Below, piece by piece: positions 58,201 through 64,000 of a stretch of 64,000 nt of DNA. Where the stretch lies: positions 781,626 to 845,625 of the forward strand of contig JAFEAQ010000011.1 in NCBI GenBank assembly GCA_018266295.1. Direction: 5' to 3'. Position numbers and translations under genes: made by a program. The notes under the pieces were generated by a model, which did not search any database, was not told the DNA's origin, and saw nothing but the letters and a program-made list of their open reading frames with translations. The stretch's first letter is position 1; each line of letters opens with the position of its first letter. Origin of the DNA: Bdellovibrionales bacterium. Its GTDB lineage: Bacteria > Bdellovibrionota > Bdellovibrionia > Bdellovibrionales > Bdellovibrionaceae.

Positions 58201-58236
58201 CCCAAAAAATTTTCTATCTAGCTATTCAGTTTTCAA
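58201..58236. repeat. Upstream arm of the 16S processing stem
   Basis: CCCAAAAAATTTTCTATCTA and following bases pair with 56490-56524 in the rRNA precursor, leaving a few mismatches. It sits about 90 bases upstream of 16S. Confidence 0.8.
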
Positions 58237-58286
58237 AGAGCGAAATCTCTTAACAATTTTCTTTTTCATCGTTGCGAGAGGTAATG

Positions 58287-58352
58287 TTTTTATTCGCTTA
58301 CCTTTCGTCCGTCAACATCTTTTTTTCTTTTTTTTCGATTTTTTTTCTTATC
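58287..58352 (-). promoter_or_regulatory. rRNA operon promoter with A-rich upstream element
   Basis: On the minus strand TTGACG (58310-58315) is 17 bases from TAAAAA (58287-58292). Immediately upstream of the -35 box lies a stretch of A runs (58318-58352 on the plus strand as T runs) that would work as an UP element. It sits between tRNA-Ala and 16S, which suggests a promoter specific to 16S-23S-5S in addition to any upstream of tRNA-Ala. Confidence 0.6.
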
Positions 58353-58391
58353 GAAAAACTTTACTTCAAAAACGTCTACTTTGAACATGCT

Positions 58392-58467
<76 letters not shown>

Positions 58468-58562
58468 GTTCAAAGTTCGGCTGTTTTCCTTCATTCGGTG
58501 CCAAAGGTCAATAGCAATTTTAAAATTATTTTCGAGCAGAAAAACTGCCTAAAAGACATACA

Positions 58563-58594
58563 AAAATACCTGCCCTATATTTGGCAGGTATTTT
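58563..58594 (-). terminator. Terminator of the gene at 58632
   Basis: AAAATACCTGCC and GGCAGGTATTTT form a twelve-base stem with an eight-base loop, AT-rich flanks. On the minus strand it ends transcription of the upstream gene before tRNA-Ala. Confidence 0.85.
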
Positions 58595-58631
58595 AATTTA
58601 AGTATTTGATATCACTAATTTATATTAAAAA

Positions 58632-59150
58632 TTAGGCGCAAGCCTTGGATCTTGATGCGATTAGTCGATTTAGCCACTTTCTTTCAAAAGCTAGGTCAAA
58701 CCCCACCTGTTCGCCACCAGATAAAATCGAAAAATAGACCTTTTTGAGGATTTCAACCTCTCCATCGGCTCCAGATTCAGCCCCCATAGACTCTTCGATA
58801 GCCTCAAAGACGCTTAAAAGGTCCGGAGTCGTTACTACCTTAGGGATGCGAGTGATATCGAGACCTAAAGTCTCTACAGGTTTAAAGCCAATAAGAGTGT
58901 CTGTGAAAAGAACCTTATGGCCGCCTTTAAGATTCAACTGAATGAATGGCTTCCCATCTGCATCCATACGGTGAAGGATCTCTCCAATGTCTTGCACAGA
59001 GAAGGTAAAGATCTTTCCGTCGAGATCTTGGAAGATTTGAACCTTGCCGCCTTCGCCAACTTTAGCCTTTAAGCCACGTGATGAATCGACGTAATTCAGG
59101 ATGCTGTCCAAATCAGTGGTGGTCGATTTGTGTTTATTGGAGCTACTCAA
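58632..59150 (-). CDS. Conserved-looking cytosolic protein
   Basis: A 172-residue soluble protein starting TTG with GGGAGGG six bases upstream. It contains KVQIFQDLDGKIFTFSVQDIGEILHRMDADGKPFIQLNLKGGHKVLFTD, a beta-rich core, and an alpha-helical end (SGADGEVEILKKVYFSILSGGEQVGFDLAFERKWLNRL). Not recognised. A 26-residue frame ends directly before it. Confidence 0.7.
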   Translation of the reverse strand: MSSSNKHKSTTTDLDSILNYVDSSRGLKAKVGEGGKVQIFQDLDGKIFTFSVQDIGEILHRMDADGKPFIQLNLKGGHKVLFTDTLIGFKPVETLGLDITRIPKVVTTPDLLSVFEAIEESMGAESGADGEVEILKKVYFSILSGGEQVGFDLAFERKWLNRLIASRSKACA

Positions 59151-59231
59151 CTAACCCTCCCAGAATAGCACTCTAATTTCTACACTTCTCCTATCGTCGA
59201 TCGATTTGTGGGACTTTATGTTTTTCTTCAT
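59151..59231 (-). CDS. Possible 26-residue leader peptide
   Basis: ATG at 59229-59231 is preceded by AGAGGAAA and opens a 26-residue frame (MKKNIKSHKSIDDRRSVEIR then VLFWEG) whose TAG stop abuts the TTG start of the next gene. This suggests a translationally coupled leader or small protein. Its last codons also contain the ribosome site of the downstream gene. Evidence is only position and the ribosome site. Confidence 0.35.
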   Translation of the reverse strand: MKKNIKSHKSIDDRRSVEIRVLFWEG

Positions 59232-59360
59232 TTTCCTCTGAATCCGGTCTTGTATCGGGCTCAGGTGTCTCAAAGCTGAACGCAGAGAGCCTTGTGAGAA
59301 GTGTCTACATTTGAGATAAATAGAGGCAGGAATAGTAATCGCTCATTGTCCGGAGAAGAC

Positions 59361-59666
59361 ATGTTAATCACACGCTGGCAGGCCCCACTAACGCCGAATA
59401 AATCTCAAGCTCACATGATCCTCGAGTCAGAAGGGCTTGAACCTTACGAAGAAATCTATGATCCACAAATGAAAGTGCATGAGCACCGTCACCCCTTCTG
59501 CGAAGTTCGTCTTATCGTAGAAGGCGAACTTCTTTTTAATATCTCGGGGAATCAGTTCCTACTGAGACCGGGGGATCGCGTGGAAGTACCGGCGAATACA
59601 AAGCACTCCCATACAGCCCAAGGCAACGGGACCTGCGTTTGCGTCTGCGCCCAAAGGGCTATCTAA
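59361..59666 (+). CDS. Cupin-domain protein
   Basis: A 101-residue cupin starting at ATG 59361 with GGAGA five bases upstream. Metal-binding residues HEHRHPFCEVRLIVEGE and RPGDRVEVPANTKHSH match the two cupin motifs, followed by CVCVC near the end. Small soluble metalloprotein, substrate unknown. A GTG at 59301 is possible but lacks a ribosome site. Followed by a strong terminator. Confidence 0.85.
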   Translation: MLITRWQAPLTPNKSQAHMILESEGLEPYEEIYDPQMKVHEHRHPFCEVRLIVEGELLFNISGNQFLLRPGDRVEVPANTKHSHTAQGNGTCVCVCAQRAI

Positions 59667-59686
59667 AAACAACATATATAGTAAAT

Positions 59687-59714
59687 AAAAAGGCCAGGGT
59701 TTCCTGGCCTTTTT
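59687..59714. terminator. Bidirectional terminator
   Basis: AAAAAGGCCAGG and CCTGGCCTTTTT form a twelve-base stem around a four-base loop with long T runs beyond. It serves the cupin gene and the convergent rarA gene. Confidence 0.92.
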
Positions 59715-59747
59715 ATTTTTTCGTCAACGCTTCGGGGGCGAAATATA

Positions 59748-61079
59748 TTATGGCTTCTTCTCTTTTCGCACCCACTGAAGATATTCCTTCAATGATTTTT
59801 CAAATCCACGCGTAGATGGGTCGTAGAACCTCTTATCCTCTAGTCCCTCTGGTAAATAGCTTTGTTCTACCCAGGCATTTTCAAAATTATGTGGGTATTT
59901 GTACTCCTTGCCGTAGCCCAGCTCTTTTGAAAGTGCTGTTTTTGAGGAGCGTAAATGCAATGGAATGGGCAGTGTCTTTGTTTCCTTTACGATCTCACGG
60001 GCATCATTCAACGCCATATAAGAACGATTTGATTTTGGGCAAGACGCCAAATAGGTGGTGACCTGCGCCAGGGTAATGGCCGCTTCTGGAAGGCCGATAG
60101 CCTCTACTGCCTGGAGGCCTGCGACCGCGAGCGAGAGGCCTCGAGGGTCGGCGTTTCCGATATCTTCTGAAGCGAGGATAATTAACCGACGGGCAATAAA
60201 AACGGGGTCTTCTCCACCTTCTAGCATACGAGCCATGTAGTAAATGGCGGCATCGGGATCGCTTCCGCGGACACTCTTAATAAATGCTGAGATCACATCG
60301 TAGTGCATTTCAGAAGATTTGTCGTAGCCAAGCGGGCTCATTTGAAGGAGCTCCCGCAGGGACTCGAGATCTAGCGGGAAACTCGGCTGCTCGACCTGCG
60401 AATCTGGGCTTTTTTCAAATCGGTAGTAATCAAAAATGATCTCCAGTGAGTTGATAAGGCGGCGAGCATCGCCATCGGCGATCTCTAGGAGATTCTTGCG
60501 GGCCTCGGGTTTCAAGAGGTTTTCGCATGTCACCTCATAGAAACGGCAGACCTTATCAACGATGGATTGCAACTGATCCGTAGTTAGTCGCTCAAACACC
60601 ACAACACGGCTTCGACTGAGAAGGGCTTTGTTCAGCTCATAGCTCGGATTTTCCGTCGTTGCTCCAATGAGGATAAGATCGCCTTTTTCCACATAGGGAA
60701 GAAGGACGTCTTGCTGGCCTTTATTAAAACGATGGATTTCATCGACAAAAAGAAGTGTTTTCTGGTTGTACTGAAGGCGGCGCTCGCGACCGGCCTCGCC
60801 GACTTCACGAAGTGCCTTGGCGCCTGAATCTACGGCGTTGAGATTTACGAAGTGTGCCTGGATATGTTGAGCCAGGGCGAGAGCGAATGTCGTTTTACCG
60901 GTTCCAGGAGGCCCCCAAATAATGAGGCTTGGGACCATGCCCTTGCGAAGCATTTGGCCGAGCTTGGAGCGAGGACCAATAGTTTTTTCTTGGCCAATGA
61001 TTTCATCAAGGTTCTTGGGGCGCAAGACCTCGGAAAGCGGAGCGGACGTTTGAGATTGAGCGGCTGAAAAAAGATCCAT
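59748..61079 (-). CDS. rarA: Replication-associated recombination protein RarA/MgsA
   Basis: A 443-residue AAA+ clamp-loader-like ATPase. Order: SEVLRPKNLDEIIGQEKTIG near the start, Walker A GPPGTGKTT, Walker B VDEIHRFNKGQQD, sensor-1 GATTENPSYELN, then arginine finger region, and the C-terminal tetramerisation domain (MLEGGEDPVFIARRLIILASEDIGNADPR). Works at stalled replication forks. The ATG at 61079 is preceded by an eight-base inverted repeat; the TTG 12 codons upstream lacks a ribosome site. Confidence 0.95.
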   Translation of the reverse strand: MDLFSAAQSQTSAPLSEVLRPKNLDEIIGQEKTIGPRSKLGQMLRKGMVPSLIIWGPPGTGKTTFALALAQHIQAHFVNLNAVDSGAKALREVGEAGRERRLQYNQKTLLFVDEIHRFNKGQQDVLLPYVEKGDLILIGATTENPSYELNKALLSRSRVVVFERLTTDQLQSIVDKVCRFYEVTCENLLKPEARKNLLEIADGDARRLINSLEIIFDYYRFEKSPDSQVEQPSFPLDLESLRELLQMSPLGYDKSSEMHYDVISAFIKSVRGSDPDAAIYYMARMLEGGEDPVFIARRLIILASEDIGNADPRGLSLAVAGLQAVEAIGLPEAAITLAQVTTYLASCPKSNRSYMALNDAREIVKETKTLPIPLHLRSSKTALSKELGYGKEYKYPHNFENAWVEQSYLPEGLEDKRFYDPSTRGFEKSLKEYLQWVRKEKKP

Positions 61080-61108
61080 GCGGGAAGAAATAGTCCAGGT
61101 CTTCCCGC
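61080..61108 (-). promoter_or_regulatory. Inverted repeat abutting the rarA start codon
   Basis: GCGGGAAG and CTTCCCGC (61080-61087 and 61101-61108) form an eight-base stem with a 13-base loop directly before the ATG, so it would mask the ribosome binding region or act as an operator. Confidence 0.4.
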
Positions 61109-61117
61109 TTGGCAAAT

Positions 61118-61702
61118 CTATTGATAGAGAAGTCTGAGTTGCGTTTTCGCTTTAAACGGTGTTTCGTCGCCGTTTGGAGACTTTTGGAAGCCCTTCACCG
61201 TCATTGTACCAGAAGCAGTAAAGGTTTTCTTAGGATCTGGAACTGCAGCTCCACCACAACGGATACGACAGAGAGAAGCTGTCTGCCTCAGTGTTGGAGT
61301 CGTCGCGTTCGAAGCGGGCGCGAGCGAACCATCCCAACTAGTTCCATCTGTAAAGTTATAGAAGAGAGCTAATAACTCATCCCCTGAGATCGAGCAATTA
61401 TACGCAAATGCACCACTCGCAAATTCGAAATCGATAGATACAACATACGCCGTATCCGTCAAATTCTTCCAGGCAAGTGTCGCTCCTTGGTAATTGAAAT
61501 AATACCCAGTGATATCTTGCGTAACAGTAGTCTGCGGGTTCTTAGAGACAGCAACAATATTTGTACAAGACTGTGCAGAGGCATTGATTAGATAAGAGGT
61601 CGTTCCTGTTGGCGTGACCACAAGATCGCTGTCCTGAGCCTTACTACAACTCAATGCAGATAAAAGCATACAGGAGATGGCAATGAATTTTAAGCTATTC
61701 AT
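61118..61702 (-). CDS. Lipoprotein next to pilQ
   Basis: A 194-residue protein with lipobox ALSC (Cys 19). The mature part is beta-rich with cysteines in SCTNIV, NCSISG and LCRIRCGG. Starts two bases after the pilQ stop, so it is in the pilQ transcript and may be a pilotin-like or pilus-associated lipoprotein; that role is a guess from position. Confidence 0.75.
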   Translation of the reverse strand: MNSLKFIAISCMLLSALSCSKAQDSDLVVTPTGTTSYLINASAQSCTNIVAVSKNPQTTVTQDITGYYFNYQGATLAWKNLTDTAYVVSIDFEFASGAFAYNCSISGDELLALFYNFTDGTSWDGSLAPASNATTPTLRQTASLCRIRCGGAAVPDPKKTFTASGTMTVKGFQKSPNGDETPFKAKTQLRLLYQ

Positions 61703-61704
61703 AA

Positions 61705-63972
61705 TTATTCTCCTCCTGCATGAGTTCCGCCGCCCTCAGCTTGCGCCAAGATTCTCGGAGTTAAGAAAATTAAAAGCTCCGAGCGCTGCTTATCTGTGCT
61801 AGTTCCTTTGAACAATGCGCCTAGAACTGGAATATCTTTTAACCAAGGAACACCCGTAATACCCTCAGTAACGTCAGAGCGATAGATACCGCCAATCACT
61901 GCCGTTTGACCGTTCTTCACGATCACACGAGTATTCGCTTCGCGGCTATTCACTGAGAAAGTATCATCTGTTGTGCTCACCGCAGCCCCTTTGATCTGAC
62001 GGTTTACGCCCACTTTCATTATAACAGTTCCTTCGCCTGTTACCTGTGGAGTTACCTCAAGTTTCAGGGTTAGTGGCTTAAATTGATACGTTACAATCGG
62101 CTGACCATTTGGTTGTGGCGTCAGTGTCTTAACCGGCAACTCATTGGTTTGGCTGATATCCGCTTTTTCATTTGAAAGCGTTACGATTCTTGGCGAGGAA
62201 AGAACCTTTACCTTCTCCTCTTTCTCAAAAAGAGCCAATGAGGCAGAGATATCACCAAAGACGTCCAAGGTACCCACATTCAAGCCGAAGCCTAAACCGC
62301 CCGGTGTATTTGTCGCCGAACCTACAGACAAGTTGGGACGGAGGTTTACTGGGCCATTAGCACCATTACCAATTTGTACATCAGAACCGGTAAAGCTCCA
62401 CTGAACACCAACAGTTCTTTGGAAGCTATCCAAAGCTTCTACAATCTTACCCTCGATCAATACTTGAGGCGGAGCTGCATCCAACCCTTGGATGAGCTTC
62501 ATAACACGATTGAGACTCTCTTCAACGTCCGTTACAACAATAGTACTCGTACGCATATCACTAACGACTTTTCCTCTTTCTGTGAGGAAGTCTTTAATTT
62601 TTTTATCGAGCTCATCAACCTTTGCGTATGAAATGTTGAATGCACGAACTTTGAGGGGCTCGATATTCTTACGAGCCAATGCAAGTTTCGTTGCATCGTC
62701 CTCTTCCTTACGAAGTTCTTCAAGAGGGACAATACGCAAAACGTTTCCTTGGCGGCTGTATCCAAGTTTACGCGCTTTCATGATGACTACGAGCGCTTGG
62801 TCCCATGGAACCTGACGGAGCTTCAGGCTGATATTGCCCTTCACGTCGTCTGTGATAACCATGTTCACGCCGCTCTCTTCAGTGATGAACTTCAAGGCAT
62901 CACGAACATCGATATTGCTAGTTTCGATAGAGATTTTGCGCCCGTAGAATTTTGTATTACCTGACAAGAATTCTTCGAGAGATTGGCTCGCGAGGATCTT
63001 ATTACTATTAAGATCTACGTTCACTTCACCTTCACCCTTTGTCATAGAAGACTGCTCACCATCATCGTCACCGTGATGAGCTGCACCGGCGTCTGCCACC
63101 ATTTCACCACCATGACCGGAGCTCACGATAAGAAGAGCGTTGCCTTCTTGCTGAACTGTCGGCTCGCCGAAACCATCACGCATTTGAATAACAATGCGAG
63201 AAGTTTTTGAGCCCGGGCTCTGATAAGCGTCAACAGCACCGACGGCACCTTTGATATCTTTAGTATTCAAAGTTCTCTTCAGACGCTTTGGCAGATTTGA
63301 ATTTTGAATTTCAACAATGTACTGCTTCAGATCTGGATTGACACGAGTTGTGTAGTTGAGCGGACCATTTCCTTCAACAATGACGGTACCACCATTGTCG
63401 TTTGCCTTGAATTTCAAACCTGTGATATCCACAGCGCGCTCGCCTGAAGATTGAACTACCGGCTGCTCAGGCGCTGGAACCGGAGCAGTTTCTTCCACAA
63501 CCGCTGGAGGAGGAGGCTCTTCAGCTGCTGGCGGAGCCATCGGCTCTTCGATAGCCGGAGGCGGTGGCTCCTGTGCCACTTGTTTTTCCTCGACAGGTGG
63601 CATTTCCGGTGGCGGAGCCTGCTCTGCTGGAGCCTGAGGCTGCAGCTCATTCTTGGCCTGTGCATCCAAATCATCATTGGCAAACTGCTTATCTGCGGAG
63701 CTTGCCTGATTCATCTCTTCTTCAAGAGCGAGATCTGGATCTTTGCTAGAGGACGATGATTGAGCTTGAGACCCGCCCTTATTACTGCTTCCATTGTCAG
63801 CATTATCAAAGTCCGCGAAATCATCCGAAGAGGATGAGCCGGAGCTTGAAGAGCCGTTATTAGAGTAGGACTCGGTCGTAAGAGAATCGTCTTCTTCAGT
63901 TTGCTGAGACGCGCAGCTCAACAACGACGATGCCAAAGCCCCTATGATCATCAGTCTAATGAATCCTTTCAT
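61705..63972 (-). CDS. pilQ: Type IV pilus secretin PilQ
   Basis: A 755-residue secretin that forms the outer-membrane gate for type IV pili. Order: signal with lipobox LLSC (Cys 20), a long acidic Ser/Gln/Pro/Glu-rich linker (to about 180), an AMIN domain (DITGLKFKANDNGGTVIVEG, about 180-275), an STN-type domain (DVRDALKFITEESGVNMVI), secretin N domain (RAFNISYAKVDELDKKIKDFL) and the secretin core ending in VPWLKDIPVLGALFKG and RSELLIFLTPRIL. AGGAGG lies just upstream of the ATG. Start of the next gene upstream lies beyond the window. Confidence 0.95.
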   Translation of the reverse strand: MKGFIRLMIIGALASSLLSCASQQTEEDDSLTTESYSNNGSSSSGSSSSDDFADFDNADNGSSNKGGSQAQSSSSSKDPDLALEEEMNQASSADKQFANDDLDAQAKNELQPQAPAEQAPPPEMPPVEEKQVAQEPPPPAIEEPMAPPAAEEPPPPAVVEETAPVPAPEQPVVQSSGERAVDITGLKFKANDNGGTVIVEGNGPLNYTTRVNPDLKQYIVEIQNSNLPKRLKRTLNTKDIKGAVGAVDAYQSPGSKTSRIVIQMRDGFGEPTVQQEGNALLIVSSGHGGEMVADAGAAHHGDDDGEQSSMTKGEGEVNVDLNSNKILASQSLEEFLSGNTKFYGRKISIETSNIDVRDALKFITEESGVNMVITDDVKGNISLKLRQVPWDQALVVIMKARKLGYSRQGNVLRIVPLEELRKEEDDATKLALARKNIEPLKVRAFNISYAKVDELDKKIKDFLTERGKVVSDMRTSTIVVTDVEESLNRVMKLIQGLDAAPPQVLIEGKIVEALDSFQRTVGVQWSFTGSDVQIGNGANGPVNLRPNLSVGSATNTPGGLGFGLNVGTLDVFGDISASLALFEKEEKVKVLSSPRIVTLSNEKADISQTNELPVKTLTPQPNGQPIVTYQFKPLTLKLEVTPQVTGEGTVIMKVGVNRQIKGAAVSTTDDTFSVNSREANTRVIVKNGQTAVIGGIYRSDVTEGITGVPWLKDIPVLGALFKGTSTDKQRSELLIFLTPRILAQAEGGGTHAGGE

Positions 63973-64000
63973 TAGTTCCTCCTGATTCTATGCGAACCTA

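Noticed and set aside
59232-59297. Acidic protein-like frame (PEPDTRPDSEEN) upstream of the 26-residue ORF
   Set aside because: It reads like a protein tail but has no start codon after the preceding TAG, so no gene is supported.

Overview
The window reads as a chromosomal segment of a Gram-negative predatory-type bacterium, most likely Bdellovibrio or a close relative. I infer this from three TIGR02147-family regulators (a family concentrated in Bdellovibrio and Fibrobacter), many small exported proteins and lipoproteins, exported proteins with an N-terminal GNGG motif, outer-membrane barrel proteins, an LpxD lipid A enzyme and a type IV pilus secretin. I saw no insertion sequence, prophage, integrase or CRISPR array, so this is a stable housekeeping region with lineage-specific genes between the core genes.

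Layout. 1-5.3 kb: start of a gene with a Lys/Ala-rich tail (left edge), a lipoprotein plus barrel-like exported protein, the Prc/Tsp tail-specific protease, and a minus-strand run of topA, a barrel-like protein and a HAD protein. 5.3-17 kb: topA, a second HAD phosphatase, a DUF523 (TudS-like) protein, the tldD-pmbA protease pair, a large ABCC-type ABC exporter and rsgA. 17-29 kb: a structured leader with a lipoprotein, two regulator/exported-protein modules (TIGR02147 gene overlapping an exported GNGG-type protein by four bases), and between them infA-tex-small basic peptide, a Lys/Ala/Pro-rich protein and lpxD. 29-37 kb: GNAT acetyltransferase, an RlmL-type RNA methyltransferase, ETF-ubiquinone oxidoreductase, a nitrilase-type hydrolase, and the ribosomal protein genes rplX, rpmB and rpsR around a divergent promoter. 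37-45 kb: tRNA-Pro, a SnoaL-YceI-beta-helix operon, a BON protein, hemolysin III, OsmC, a 40-residue membrane protein, a second YceI protein, a lytic transglycosylase and the third TIGR02147 regulator. 45-53 kb: two von Willebrand A lipoproteins, a membrane-anchored phospholipase D-like protein, several exported unknowns and a FliG-like coiled-coil protein. 53-58.5 kb: a complete rRNA operon on the minus strand (16S, tRNA-Ile, 23S, 5S) with tRNA-Ala just upstream of 16S, paired processing stems and a promoter with an A-rich UP-like element. 58.6-64 kb: a conserved unknown with a small upstream ORF, a cupin, rarA, and pilQ followed by a lipoprotein gene.

How the parts work together. Translation (rRNA, tRNA, rplX, rpmB, rpsR, infA, rsgA, rlmL-like), DNA topology and repair (topA, rarA) and envelope maintenance (prc, lpxD, lytic transglycosylase, pilQ) form the housekeeping content. 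The lineage-specific layer is mainly envelope and periplasmic: two regulator plus exported protein operons, VWA lipoproteins, YceI and SnoaL-like periplasmic proteins and a PLD-like protein. Its functions cannot be read from sequence alone. Several genes have inverted repeats that could cover their ribosome binding sites (rsgA, the PLD-like gene, rarA). Start codons were chosen by ribosome-binding-site fit, which often shortens the longest possible reading frame.
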